From: Ferdinandcohnia salidurans
GTDB lineage: Bacteria; Bacillota; Bacilli; Bacillales; Bacillaceae_L
Reading direction: 5' to 3'
NCBI RefSeq assembly: GCF_042680725.1
Contig: NZ_JBHUEK010000007.1
Location: forward strand, 186,001 to 250,000
DNA: 64,000 bases
This document shows, piece by piece, positions 17,168 to 25,318 of this stretch. The position numbers and the translations under genes were made by a program. How positions within the stretch are numbered: the stretch's first letter is position 1; the number at the start of each line of letters is the position of its first letter. The notes below the pieces were generated by a model that had not been told where the DNA came from, did not search any database, and worked only from the letters and a program-made list of their open reading frames with translations.

Positions 17168-17530
17168 ATGTGGCTTCCAATTTTCGGTCTAATAGTCGGA
17201 ATCATTCTCGGACTGTTATCGGAGTTCAAAATTCCAGCAGAGTATTCGAATTATTTATCGATTGCCGTTTTAGCAGCTCTTGATACTTTGTTCGGTGGCA
17301 TTCGTGCACATCTGCAAAATATTTATGATCAGTCCGTATTTGTTTCTGGTTTCTTTTTTAATATTTTATTGGCAGCAAGTTTAGCTTTTCTAGGTGTGCA
17401 TCTTGGTGTAGACTTGTACTTGGTAGCCGTTTTCGCATTTGGAGTAAGGCTTTTCCAAAATATTGCGGTGATCCGACGAATAATTTTATCCAAATGGAGC
17501 CTTTCTCGTGATAAAATAGAAAAAAATTGA
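17168..17530 (+). CDS. sbp: small basic membrane protein Sbp (DUF1290)
   Basis: This is a 120-residue integral membrane protein with about four hydrophobic segments and a basic C-terminal tail ending SLSRDKIEKN. It contains AALDTLFGGIRAHLQ, the recognisable core of the small basic protein family that always precedes ftsA in Bacilli. The biochemical function is unknown. It follows ylxX after 18 bp and is probably cotranscribed with it. Confidence 0.88.
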   Translation: MWLPIFGLIVGIILGLLSEFKIPAEYSNYLSIAVLAALDTLFGGIRAHLQNIYDQSVFVSGFFFNILLAASLAFLGVHLGVDLYLVAVFAFGVRLFQNIAVIRRIILSKWSLSRDKIEKN

Positions 17531-17537
17531 TTTTTAT

Positions 17538-17567
17538 AAAGGGAAAACCCCTATGGTTGTTGAATAT
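17538..17567 (+). promoter_or_regulatory. candidate sigma-H promoter of ftsAZ
   Basis: AAAGGGAAA (17538-17546) followed after 12 bp by GTTGAATAT (17559-17567) matches the sigma-H pattern RNAGGAWWW, 11-12 bp, RNNGAATWW. The -10 part is perfect and the -35 part has one mismatch. In B. subtilis ftsAZ has a sigma-H promoter used at sporulation onset, so both sequence and place agree. Confidence 0.65.
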
Positions 17568-17659
17568 TTTTCATATACAAAAATTATTATGAAAAATGTC
17601 AATTGTTGTTCGAAAAATGCTATACGAAATGTGTTATGTGAAAAAGGAGGTGCCACAGA

Positions 17660-18952
17660 ATGAACAGCAATGAAATATGTGTTAGTCTTGACATCGGTAC
17701 ATCCAATGTTAAGGTTATCATCGGTGAGATGGTTGATGATTCTCTTAACATAATAGGTGTGGGTAATGTTAAATCAGAAGGTTTGAAAAAAGGTTCAATT
17801 GTAGACATAGATGAAACCGTTCATTCTATTAAGAAGGCAGTTGAGCAAGCAGAAAGAATGGTAGGCATTTCTATTAATCAAGTAGTTGTATCCGTCCCAG
17901 CTATCAATGTTCAGTTACAGGATGCACATGGAGTAGTGGCAGTTTCTACTGAGTCTCGTCAAAATCGTGAAATAAGCAATGAAGATGTCCTACGTGTAAT
18001 CGATGCCGCACAATTTATTTCTCTACCACCTGAAAGAGAAATTATCGATATGATTCCAAAACAATTTATTGTAGATGGATATGATGAAATTAGTGATCCA
18101 CGTGGTATGTTAGGTGTTAGGCTTGAAGTGGAAGGAACTATTATTACAACTTCACGTACGATTTTACATAACCTGCTACGTTGTGTAGAAAAAGCAGGAC
18201 TTGATATTACCGCAATTTCCTTACAACCTCTCGCATCAGGTTCAATTTCCTTATCTGATGATGAGAAAAATTTAGGGGTTGCTCTAGTTGATATTGGTGG
18301 AGGTTCTACAACTATTGCACTCTTCAATAATGGTCATTTAAAAACAACAAGTGTTCTACCTGTTGGTGGGGACCATATTACAAAGGATTTAGCAATTGGA
18401 TTACGAACATCTACTGAAGATGCTGAGAAAATTAAAATTAAACATGGACATGCCTTTTACGACGATGCTTCTGATGAAGAAGTATTTGATGTTCCAATTA
18501 TTGGCAGTGATCAACATGAACGATTTACCCAATTACAAATTTCTGAAATCATCGAAGCTAGATTAGAAGAAATTTTAGAGTTAGCACAAAAGGAAATTAA
18601 GAAAATGGGTGTAGGAGATCTTCCTGGTGGCTTTGTTCTTACAGGTGGTGTAGCAAATATGCCTGGAGTATTGGAGCTATCTCAAATTGTGTTACGAAAC
18701 AATGTTAGAATTGCAAAGCCAGACTATATTGGTGTCAGAGAACCTCAATACGCAACAGGTGTAGGGCTGTTGCAGTTCGCATATGAGCAGGCTAGAATCC
18801 AAGGAAGAAAAATAAGTACTACGGTCCAGGTGGAAAATCCTGAAAAAAGACCTGCTAGACAGCCGCAAGCGAAAAGTCACCCTAAAAACTCAAAAGAAGA
18901 GCAAAATATCGGGAAAAAAGTTAAAAGGTTTTTCGGTCTCTTCTTTGAATAG
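17660..18952 (+). CDS. ftsA: cell division protein FtsA
   Basis: FtsA is an actin-like ATPase that tethers FtsZ filaments to the membrane. The 430-residue protein begins with the actin-type phosphate-1 motif SLDIGTSNVKVIIGE, has the SHS2-type 1C domain, the second phosphate motif VDIGGGSTTIA and the adenosine motif VLTGGVANMPGV. It ends in an amphipathic helix, KKVKRFFGLFFE, used as membrane anchor. AAGGAGGTG precedes the ATG. It lies 45 bp before ftsZ. Confidence 0.97.
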   Translation: MNSNEICVSLDIGTSNVKVIIGEMVDDSLNIIGVGNVKSEGLKKGSIVDIDETVHSIKKAVEQAERMVGISINQVVVSVPAINVQLQDAHGVVAVSTESRQNREISNEDVLRVIDAAQFISLPPEREIIDMIPKQFIVDGYDEISDPRGMLGVRLEVEGTIITTSRTILHNLLRCVEKAGLDITAISLQPLASGSISLSDDEKNLGVALVDIGGGSTTIALFNNGHLKTTSVLPVGGDHITKDLAIGLRTSTEDAEKIKIKHGHAFYDDASDEEVFDVPIIGSDQHERFTQLQISEIIEARLEEILELAQKEIKKMGVGDLPGGFVLTGGVANMPGVLELSQIVLRNNVRIAKPDYIGVREPQYATGVGLLQFAYEQARIQGRKISTTVQVENPEKRPARQPQAKSHPKNSKEEQNIGKKVKRFFGLFFE

Positions 18953-18997
18953 TCAGTTTAAAAGAGAAGTATATTTGCAAATTAGGAGGATCTTATA

Positions 18998-20158
18998 ATG
19001 TTAGAGTTTGATACAAACGTTGATCAATTAGCTACTATAAAAGTAATCGGTGTAGGTGGCGGTGGAAACAACGCGGTTAACCGAATGATTGAACATGGTG
19101 TTCAAGGAGTCGAATTTATCGCAGTTAATACTGATGCCCAAGCCTTAAATCTTTCAAAAGCTGAAATAAAAATGCAAATCGGTGGAAAATTAACTCGTGG
19201 TTTAGGTGCCGGAGCCAATCCTGATGTAGGAAAGAAAGCGGCGGAAGAAAGTAGAGAACAAATCGAAGAAGCCCTTAAAGGAGCAGATATGGTATTTGTT
19301 ACTGCAGGTATGGGTGGTGGAACAGGTACAGGTGCTGCCCCTGTTATTGCTCAAATTTCAAAAGATTTAGGAGCTCTAACAGTTGGTGTAGTAACTCGAC
19401 CATTCACTTTCGAAGGTAGAAAGCGTCAAACGCAAGCGGCCGGTGGTATTGGTGCAATGAAAGAATCGGTTGACACACTGATCGTCATTCCAAACGACCG
19501 TCTTCTTGAAATTGTTGATAAAAATACGCCAATGCTCGAAGCGTTCCGTGAAGCAGACAATGTGTTACGTCAAGGGGTACAGGGTATTTCTGACTTAATC
19601 GCTGTACCAGGATTAATCAACCTTGACTTTGCTGACGTAAAAACAATTATGTCTAACAGAGGTTCCGCTCTTATGGGAATTGGTGTTGCAACAGGAGAAA
19701 ACCGCGCTGCAGAAGCTGCAAAGAAGGCTATTTCAAGTCCATTGCTTGAAACATCAATTGATGGTGCACAAGGTGTCCTTATGAATATTACAGGCGGAAC
19801 AAACCTAAGTCTTTATGAAGTACAAGAGGCAGCAGATATTGTTGCATCAGCTTCAGACCAGGAAGTTAACATGATTTTCGGGTCTGTTATTAATGAAAAC
19901 CTAAAAGAAGAAATCGTCGTGACGGTTATTGCTACTGGTTTTACAGAAGCAGAAGTTAACCCAACACGTCCATCTCGTCCTTCATTTGGTGCAAAACCAC
20001 AAGCACAACAGCATCAGCAACCACAGGTTCAGACTTCGCCAAGAAGAGAAATGAGACGTGAGGAGCCAGTCCAGGAAGTAAATACACGTAATGCAGTACA
20101 TGTAGAAGAAGAAATTGATGTACCAACATTCCTACGTAACCGTAACAGAAGAGGTTAA
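18998..20158 (+). CDS. ftsZ: cell division protein FtsZ
   Basis: FtsZ is the tubulin-like GTPase that forms the division ring. The 386-residue protein shows GVGGGGNNAVNRM near residue 18, the tubulin signature GGGTGTGAAPV near residue 104, and the T7 loop NLDFADVKTIM. A variable Gln-rich linker follows, then the conserved C-terminal peptide DVPTFLRNR, which binds FtsA and SepF (sepF lies 5 kb downstream). GGAGG precedes the ATG. The stop is immediately followed by repeat B1 and a strong terminator. Unlike in B. subtilis, no bpr gene follows. Confidence 0.98.
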   Translation: MLEFDTNVDQLATIKVIGVGGGGNNAVNRMIEHGVQGVEFIAVNTDAQALNLSKAEIKMQIGGKLTRGLGAGANPDVGKKAAEESREQIEEALKGADMVFVTAGMGGGTGTGAAPVIAQISKDLGALTVGVVTRPFTFEGRKRQTQAAGGIGAMKESVDTLIVIPNDRLLEIVDKNTPMLEAFREADNVLRQGVQGISDLIAVPGLINLDFADVKTIMSNRGSALMGIGVATGENRAAEAAKKAISSPLLETSIDGAQGVLMNITGGTNLSLYEVQEAADIVASASDQEVNMIFGSVINENLKEEIVVTVIATGFTEAEVNPTRPSRPSFGAKPQAQQHQQPQVQTSPRREMRREEPVQEVNTRNAVHVEEEIDVPTFLRNRNRRG

Positions 20159-20160
20159 AT

Positions 20161-20279
20161 AGAAAAGCGCAAGGCACCCGCCTATCGGCGACAAGCATAA
20201 GAACAGCGCTGACAGAAGGCTCTTTTTGCCTTCAGAAGTGATGGGCTTAGACCAGAGAGCCGATGGTGCCTGGAGCTAG
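20161..20279 (+). repeat. repeat family B, copy B1
   Basis: A non-coding element of about 119 bp starts AGAAAAGCGCAAGGCACC and ends GGTGCCTGGAGCTAG. Its outer arms pair (GGCACC and ATCGGC with GCCGATGGTGCC), and an inner stem pairs AGAAGGC with GCCTTCA. The same sequence occurs inverted at 26062-26181 and directly at 56054-56172. It sits right after the ftsZ stop, before the terminator. Confidence 0.8.
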
Positions 20280-20309
20280 CCAATAAAAAAGTCCTCATAA
20301 ATATATAAA

Positions 20310-20346
20310 AAGGCATTTGACAATTTAGTTGTCGAATGCCTTTTTT
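20310..20346 (+). terminator. terminator of the ftsAZ transcript
   Basis: A 14-bp stem with one G-U pair (AAGGCATTTGACAA 20310-20323 with TTGTCGAATGCCTT 20329-20342) closes a 5-base loop and runs into TTTTTT. Confidence 0.9.
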
Positions 20347-20393
20347 CTATTTTTTCACCTATTTCTTTGGATTCCCCTTCATTCTAACTTAAC

Positions 20394-20479
20394 TGACAAA
20401 ATAAGAACTAATCTTCCAAAATTTCTCTTTTATTATCGGCATGAAGTGACAGACTTCCATATAAGATGTACTATATACT
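20394..20479 (+). promoter_or_regulatory. spoIIG-type promoter (Spo0A-activated, 22-bp spacer)
   Basis: GTGACA (20446-20451) and a perfect TATACT (20474-20479) are separated by exactly 22 bp. This abnormal spacing is the hallmark of the B. subtilis spoIIG promoter, which sigma-A uses only with phosphorylated Spo0A. A 0A-box-like TGACAAA lies at 20394-20400, near -90, where the distal Spo0A site is found in B. subtilis. TGACAGA (20447-20453) overlaps the -35 as the proximal site does. The 0A boxes match TGTCGAA only partly. Confidence 0.7.
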
Positions 20480-20557
20480 ATTTTTTAAGCTAACTAGTTT
20501 ACCAAATGCAAAAACATATATCTAGGTGAAGTGACTTTTGGTGAAAGGAGAAATGGG

Positions 20558-21484
20558 GTGTCTATTTATTTAGATGTAATCTGGTTGTTAAACTTTTTCT
20601 TTGACGCCTTATTATTACTATTAACTGCGATGATCCTAAAGCGAAAGATTGTAAAATGGAGAATCTTAGTAGGCTCATTTATTGGATCTTTGTTAGTTCT
20701 CTTAGTGGTTTCTCCTTTTGCAGAAATTGGGTCTCATCCGGTTACGAAACTTCTCTTTTCAATTGTAATTGTAGGAGTTGCTTTCGGATATAAACGATTT
20801 CGCTATTTTTTACAAGGATTACTAACCTTTTATTTTGCTACTTTCATGATTGGAGGTGGGATGATAGGGGTTCATTACTTTTTAGAATTCGATGTTCAAG
20901 TATTTGATGGAACAATCATGACTCAGTCAACTGGCTATGGAAACCCAATTAGTTGGGGATTTGTATTAATCGGCTTTCCACTCTTATGGTATTTTTCAAA
21001 AAATAGAATGGATGACATTGAAACGAAGCAAGTTTTCTATGACCAGATTGTTGCTGTGAAGCTTGAAGTAGATGATGTCATCTTACATTTACAAGGTTTG
21101 GTCGACAGTGGAAATCAATTGTTCGACCCAATTACAAAAAGCCCGGTTATGATCTTAGACACCACAAAATATGAAGAACTCTTTCCTAAAGCCCTTATGG
21201 AACAATCCAAAAATATAGAGCTCTTAACAAATGATTCTTCCACAGAATCTCATAAATGGGAAAGTCGTGTAAGACTTATTCCATATCGTGGGGTTGGCCA
21301 AGAACATCAATTCTTATTGGCTGTTAAACCTGACCGAATAACAATCTATCATGGAAATGAAGAAAATATCGTAAAAAAAGGATTGGTTGCATTCAACCAT
21401 ACTACCTTATCAACTGATGGGGAGTATGATTGTATCGTACATCCCAAAATGCTTGTTTCAAGCTCCATTCAGACAGCTTCTTAA
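20558..21484 (+). CDS. spoIIGA: sporulation sigma-E processing protease SpoIIGA
   Basis: SpoIIGA is the septal aspartic protease that removes the pro-sequence of sigma-E in the mother cell after a signal from SpoIIR. The 308-residue protein (309 in B. subtilis) has five N-terminal membrane segments and a cytoplasmic protease domain with the catalytic motif VDSGNQLFDP (Asp 183). The GTG at 20558 is chosen because AAAGGAG lies 7 bases upstream and VSIYLDVIWLLNF matches the family start; an upstream GTG at 20531 lacks this. The substrate gene sigE follows at 74 bp. Confidence 0.96.
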   Translation: MSIYLDVIWLLNFFFDALLLLLTAMILKRKIVKWRILVGSFIGSLLVLLVVSPFAEIGSHPVTKLLFSIVIVGVAFGYKRFRYFLQGLLTFYFATFMIGGGMIGVHYFLEFDVQVFDGTIMTQSTGYGNPISWGFVLIGFPLLWYFSKNRMDDIETKQVFYDQIVAVKLEVDDVILHLQGLVDSGNQLFDPITKSPVMILDTTKYEELFPKALMEQSKNIELLTNDSSTESHKWESRVRLIPYRGVGQEHQFLLAVKPDRITIYHGNEENIVKKGLVAFNHTTLSTDGEYDCIVHPKMLVSSSIQTAS

Positions 21485-21558
21485 GGGGAAATAAAACAAA
21501 TTAATTCTAATAAATATCATACTCACGTTTTTTACAAAATAGAAGGGAGAACTTATCT

Positions 21559-22278
21559 GTGGCTAAATTAAAATTAAAACTTACATATTGGTGGTATAAA
21601 CTTTTAATAAAATTAGGTTTGAAGACAGATGAAATATATTATATTGGTGGGAGCGAAGCCCTACCTCCACCCCTATCGAAGGATGAAGAAGAGGTTCTCT
21701 TAAATAAGTTACCGAGTGGCGACCAAGCTGCAAGGTCAATTCTTATTGAAAGAAACCTAAGACTTGTTGTATATATCGCACGAAAGTTTGAAAACACAGG
21801 AATAAACATCGAGGATTTAATTAGTATTGGAACAATTGGGTTAATCAAGGCTGTCAACACGTTTAATCCTGAAAAGAAAATCAAACTTGCAACCTATGCA
21901 TCAAGATGTATTGAAAATGAGATTTTAATGTATTTGCGTCGAAATAATAAAATAAGGTCTGAGGTTTCTTTTGATGAACCATTAAATATTGATTGGGACG
22001 GTAATGAACTATTATTATCGGATGTTCTAGGAACAGACGAAGACATCATTACAAAGGATTTGGAAGCGAATGTCGACCGTAAGTTATTAGTGAAAGCCCT
22101 GCATCAGTTAAATGATCGCGAGAAACAAATCATGGAATTAAGATTTGGATTAATTGGTGGAGAAGAAAAGACGCAAAAAGATGTTGCTGACATGCTTGGG
22201 ATATCGCAATCTTATATTTCAAGACTGGAAAAGCGAATTATTAAACGACTTCGAAAAGAGTTTAACAAAATGGTGTAA
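21559..22278 (+). CDS. sigE: RNA polymerase sigma-E factor precursor
   Basis: Sigma-E is the early mother-cell sigma factor, made as an inactive precursor. The 239-residue product (same as B. subtilis) has the amphipathic pro-sequence (residues about 1-27) with the cleavage region just before YYIGGSEALPPPL, then sigma region 2 (RNLRLVVYIARKFENTG, ATYASRCIENEI) and region 4 with the helix-turn-helix DVADMLGISQSYISRLEKR. The start is a GTG after AGAAGGGAGA. It is cotranscribed with its protease gene spoIIGA. Confidence 0.97.
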   Translation: MAKLKLKLTYWWYKLLIKLGLKTDEIYYIGGSEALPPPLSKDEEEVLLNKLPSGDQAARSILIERNLRLVVYIARKFENTGINIEDLISIGTIGLIKAVNTFNPEKKIKLATYASRCIENEILMYLRRNNKIRSEVSFDEPLNIDWDGNELLLSDVLGTDEDIITKDLEANVDRKLLVKALHQLNDREKQIMELRFGLIGGEEKTQKDVADMLGISQSYISRLEKRIIKRLRKEFNKMV

Positions 22279-22358
22279 AGAAAAAATAATTTTCCTTTAA
22301 AGCTATTGATTTTGCTGTTTTTATACACTAGCTATGGAAATAGTTGTGAATTCGAAAT

Positions 22359-22387
22359 GCATATTTTTCCCTCTAACGGAGATACTT
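22359..22387 (+). promoter_or_regulatory. candidate sigma-F/sigma-G promoter of sigG
   Basis: GCATA (22359-22363) and GGAGATACTT (22378-22387) match the sigma-F pattern GYWTA and GGNNANANTW at every fixed position, with a 14-bp gap. sigG is known in B. subtilis to be transcribed by sigma-F and then sigma-G in the forespore, so this is the expected element in the expected place, 37 bp before the start codon. Confidence 0.65.
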
Positions 22388-22423
22388 AACTTTGTACAGC
22401 AACTCCTGTTAGGAGGGAAAGAA

Positions 22424-23203
22424 TTGACTCGAAATAAAGTAGAAATTTGTGGTGTTGATACTTCAAAACTTCCAGTACTAAAGAATGAAGAGATGCGGCA
22501 ATTATTCCGACAAATGCAAAGTGGCGATTTGTCAGCTCGCGATAAGCTCGTAAATGGGAATTTACGACTTGTTCTCAGTGTAATCCAACGGTTCAACAAC
22601 AGAGGAGAATTTGTGGATGATTTATTTCAGGTCGGATGTATCGGTCTGATGAAATCAATCGACAATTTTGACCTTGGTCAAAACGTAAAATTCTCCACCT
22701 ATGCAGTCCCGATGATTATCGGCGAAATTCGGCGCTATTTACGAGACAACAATCCTATCAGGGTGTCGCGCTCATTGCGGGACATTGCCTATAAGGCTTT
22801 GCAAGTAAGAGAGCGTTTGATGAGTGAAACATCAAGGGAACCTACAGCAGAAGAAATCTCAAAGGTTCTTGAAGTGCCACATGAAGAAATTGTTTTTGCA
22901 CTTGATGCGATTCAAGACCCTGTATCATTATTCGAACCGATTTATAATGATGGTGGGGATCCAATTTTTGTGATGGATCAATTAAGTGATGAACGAAATC
23001 GTGATTCAAATTGGATTGAAGAGATTGCCTTAAAAGAAGGAATGAGACGACTAAATGATCGTGAGAAACTAATCCTTCGAAAACGATTTTTTCAAGGAAA
23101 AACACAAATGGAAGTTGCTGAAGAAATCGGAATCTCTCAAGCCCAAGTCTCACGTCTTGAAAAAGCAGCAATTAAACAAATGAATAAGAACATCCAAAAT
23201 TAA
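22424..23203 (+). CDS. sigG: RNA polymerase sigma-G factor
   Basis: Sigma-G is the late forespore sigma factor. The 259-residue protein (260 in B. subtilis) begins with the highly conserved TRNKVEICGVDTSKLPVL, followed by region 2 (RLVLSVIQRFNNRG, FSTYAVPMIIGEIRRYLRD) and region 4 with EVAEEIGISQAQVSRLEK. The TTG at 22424 is chosen because AGGAGGG lies upstream and it gives the conserved N terminus; the longer frame from 22334 would be translated across the promoter. The non-ATG start may limit expression. Confidence 0.97.
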   Translation: MTRNKVEICGVDTSKLPVLKNEEMRQLFRQMQSGDLSARDKLVNGNLRLVLSVIQRFNNRGEFVDDLFQVGCIGLMKSIDNFDLGQNVKFSTYAVPMIIGEIRRYLRDNNPIRVSRSLRDIAYKALQVRERLMSETSREPTAEEISKVLEVPHEEIVFALDAIQDPVSLFEPIYNDGGDPIFVMDQLSDERNRDSNWIEEIALKEGMRRLNDREKLILRKRFFQGKTQMEVAEEIGISQAQVSRLEKAAIKQMNKNIQN

Positions 23204-23257
23204 TGATGGATTCATCCATTAAATGGACAAGTTATAGCATGAATAGGGTAAATATCA

Positions 23258-23286
23258 GACATTCGGTGAAGACGAATGTCTTTTTT
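23258..23286 (+). terminator. terminator after sigG
   Basis: A perfect 8-bp stem (GACATTCG 23258-23265 with CGAATGTC 23273-23280) is followed by TTTTTT. Confidence 0.9.
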
Positions 23287-23339
23287 AACGCCTTTTTATC
23301 GTATGAAATTAAAGCCTTCCCACTTCGTCTAATTTTGTC

Positions 23340-23369
23340 TCATAAAAGGCAGTAAGCCAGTCATATAGT
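23340..23369 (+). promoter_or_regulatory. candidate sigma-E promoter of ylmC
   Basis: TCATAAA (23340-23346) and CATATAGT (23362-23369) are 15 bp apart and match the sigma-E consensus at 5 of 7 and 6 of 7 fixed positions. The YlmC/YmxH family is associated with sporulation, which fits. Confidence 0.4.
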
Positions 23370-23392
23370 TTACTATAAGGAGGCGGAGGGAA

Positions 23393-23638
23393 ATGGTGAA
23401 AATTTCTGATTTTCAAGCGAAGGATGTTGTAAGTGTTGTCGATGGAAAAAGACTTGGGAATATTGGTGATATCGACATTAACTTAACAACTGGAAAGATA
23501 GAGTCCATTATTATAGGTGGCTATGGAAAGGTACTAGGCATATTTGGCCGCGAGGAAGAGATTGTGATTCCATGGAGAAACATTATCAAAGTCGGTAAAG
23601 ATGTGATTTTAGTGCGAACTCAGAATACGACTGAGTAA
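23393..23638 (+). CDS. ylmC: PRC-barrel protein, YlmC/YmxH sporulation family
   Basis: This is an 81-residue single PRC-barrel domain protein. It contains GKRLGNIGDIDIN and IPWRNIIKVGKDVILVR, typical of the YlmC/YmxH family. PRC barrels usually mediate protein or RNA binding; no molecular function is established for this family, but it is confined to spore formers. AGGAGGCGGAGG precedes the ATG. A terminator lies upstream, so it probably has its own promoter. Confidence 0.88.
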   Translation: MVKISDFQAKDVVSVVDGKRLGNIGDIDINLTTGKIESIIIGGYGKVLGIFGREEEIVIPWRNIIKVGKDVILVRTQNTTE

Positions 23639-23693
23639 TCGCGCTAAATTTTGACATTTTTCCTAACATATTCTCCTTTCTTTTGCTAAGATG

Positions 23694-23702
23694 TGATAAA
23701 AT
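23694..23702 (+). promoter_or_regulatory. extended -10 promoter candidate upstream of ylmD
   Basis: TG-A-TAAAAT at 23694-23702 resembles an extended -10 element. No matching -35 is obvious at the usual distance. It is in the 157-bp gap before ylmD. Confidence 0.35.
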
Positions 23703-23795
23703 AGGCAGAAGAAGGGTTCATTTTTCTAAAAATAAAATATTGTCTTCATGTCTAGGTAAGATGTGTTGATAATTGTTGAATAAAAGGATGTTGTT

Positions 23796-24617
23796 ATGAA
23801 GCTTGAACCATTTACTCAAAAGGCAGAACAAGTTTTAAATCTTTCCAGTTGGAGCCATATTTCTGATAAACTGGTTGCTGGTTTTACGACTAAAAATGGC
23901 GGAGATAGTGAAGGGGATTTTAAATCCTTTAATCTTGGTTTACACGTGAATGATGAGGACAACTCGGTTATTTCAAACCGAAAGCTGCTTGCAGACATTC
24001 TCCGCTTTCCACCTGAAAACTGGGTATGCTCAGAGCAAACACATAAAAATAGCATCGCTAAGGTCACTAAAAAAGATCTTGGTGCAGGTGTTTTTACATA
24101 CGAAGATAGCATCAAGGATACTGATGGGTTATATACAACAGAGAAAAATATTCTGCTAACCCTTTGTTATGCAGACTGTGTTCCACTTTATTTTTTTGCA
24201 CCATCTAAACAAATCATTGGAATAGCTCATGCAGGGTGGAAGGGAACTGTTCAGGATATTGCAGGTGAAATGATTCGTGCTTGGGGTCATGAAGGTGTTA
24301 AACCAGATGGTATCCAAGCAGTAATCGGACCCGCAATTGGTAAATGCTGCTACATAGTGGATGATTACGTTATAAATTTCGTGAAAAATTTGGACAAAAT
24401 AGAGTCAAAACCTTACGAAATAGTAAGTGACAACCAATATCGGTTAGATTTAAAAGAACTAAACTATCAGCTTATGGTGAGGGCAGGAATTCCTCCGGAA
24501 AATATTCAAGTTTCCTCGTATTGTACGTCCTGTGAGAATCAGAAATTCTTTTCGCATCGAAGGGATGCCGGGAAAACGGGAAGAATGATGAGTTTTATTG
24601 GCTTTAAGGAGGATTAA
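23796..24617 (+). CDS. ylmD: laccase-domain purine nucleoside/peptidoglycan editing protein YlmD (PgeF/YfiH family)
   Basis: This 273-residue single-domain protein belongs to the multicopper-polyphenol-oxidase-like (YfiH, PgeF, DUF152) family. Members are known as zinc-dependent purine nucleoside phosphorylases/adenosine deaminases, and in E. coli as a peptidoglycan editing factor. The metal-binding residues are visible: His in the SEQTHKN stretch, Cys and His in TLCYADCVPLYFF and AHAGWKGT, and the C-terminal CTSCENQKFFSHRRD. It is the first gene of the ylmD-divIVA group downstream of sigG. Confidence 0.88.
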   Translation: MKLEPFTQKAEQVLNLSSWSHISDKLVAGFTTKNGGDSEGDFKSFNLGLHVNDEDNSVISNRKLLADILRFPPENWVCSEQTHKNSIAKVTKKDLGAGVFTYEDSIKDTDGLYTTEKNILLTLCYADCVPLYFFAPSKQIIGIAHAGWKGTVQDIAGEMIRAWGHEGVKPDGIQAVIGPAIGKCCYIVDDYVINFVKNLDKIESKPYEIVSDNQYRLDLKELNYQLMVRAGIPPENIQVSSYCTSCENQKFFSHRRDAGKTGRMMSFIGFKED

Positions 24618-24624
24618 TTTTAAA

Positions 24625-25302
24625 ATGAGTGTAAAAGAAAATCTAATCTACATACAAGAGAACATAGAACAAGCATGCAAGCGTTCAAATCGGCCTGCAG
24701 ATTCTGTTTCAATTATTGCTGTAACGAAATATGTAAGTGTTGAAACAGCTAAGGAAGCAATCGAAGCAGGAATTCAACATATTGGAGAAAATCGCGACGA
24801 AGGTCTGACAAAGAAGCGAGAAGAACTTGGGAATGAACCAACTTGGCATTTTATTGGGTCTCTTCAAACAAGAAAAGTAAAAAACATTATTGATAAGGTC
24901 GACTATATTCATTCGCTCGATCGAATATCGTTAGCAGAGGAAATTCAAAAGCGGGCGAGCGATAAAATAAAATGTTTTGTACAAATCAATGTATCTGGAG
25001 AAGAGTCCAAACACGGAATGTCACCGGAAAATCTTGAGTCGTTTATAAAGGAACTTGGAAAATATCCTTCTGTTGAGGTAGTCGGATTAATGACAATGGC
25101 TCCGTTTACCGATGATCAAGATGTTATTCGTTCATGCTTCCAAAGACTTCGAAACCTAAGAGACGATGTACAAGCTCTTGGTTTGCCACATGCTCCATGT
25201 ACTGAATTATCTATGGGTATGTCGAACGATTTCGAAATTGCAATTGAAGAAGGAGCTACCTTCATTCGAATAGGTACTTCATTGGTTGGCAAAGAATTTT
25301 AA
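24625..25302 (+). CDS. ylmE: pyridoxal-phosphate homeostasis protein YlmE (YggS/PROSC family)
   Basis: This is a PLP-binding protein of the YggS family, a single alanine-racemase-like TIM barrel without known catalytic activity, involved in vitamin B6 balance. The 225-residue protein shows the PLP lysine in AVTKYVS near residue 36, HIGENRDE, WHFIGSLQTRK, HSLDR, GLMTMAP and the phosphate-binding LSMGMSNDFEIAIEEGAT. The ATG at 24625 is chosen because AAGGAGG at 24606-24612 lies before it; the TTG at 24598 precedes that site. It is 7 bp after ylmD. Confidence 0.94.
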   Translation: MSVKENLIYIQENIEQACKRSNRPADSVSIIAVTKYVSVETAKEAIEAGIQHIGENRDEGLTKKREELGNEPTWHFIGSLQTRKVKNIIDKVDYIHSLDRISLAEEIQKRASDKIKCFVQINVSGEESKHGMSPENLESFIKELGKYPSVEVVGLMTMAPFTDDQDVIRSCFQRLRNLRDDVQALGLPHAPCTELSMGMSNDFEIAIEEGATFIRIGTSLVGKEF

Positions 25303-25318
25303 AAGAGAGGTGTTACAA

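Noticed and set aside
20330..20336. An exact Spo0A box, TGTCGAA, upstream of spoIIGA
   Set aside because: It lies in the descending arm of the ftsAZ terminator, about 150 bp before the likely start site. Its complement is needed for the stem, so coincidence is the simpler explanation.
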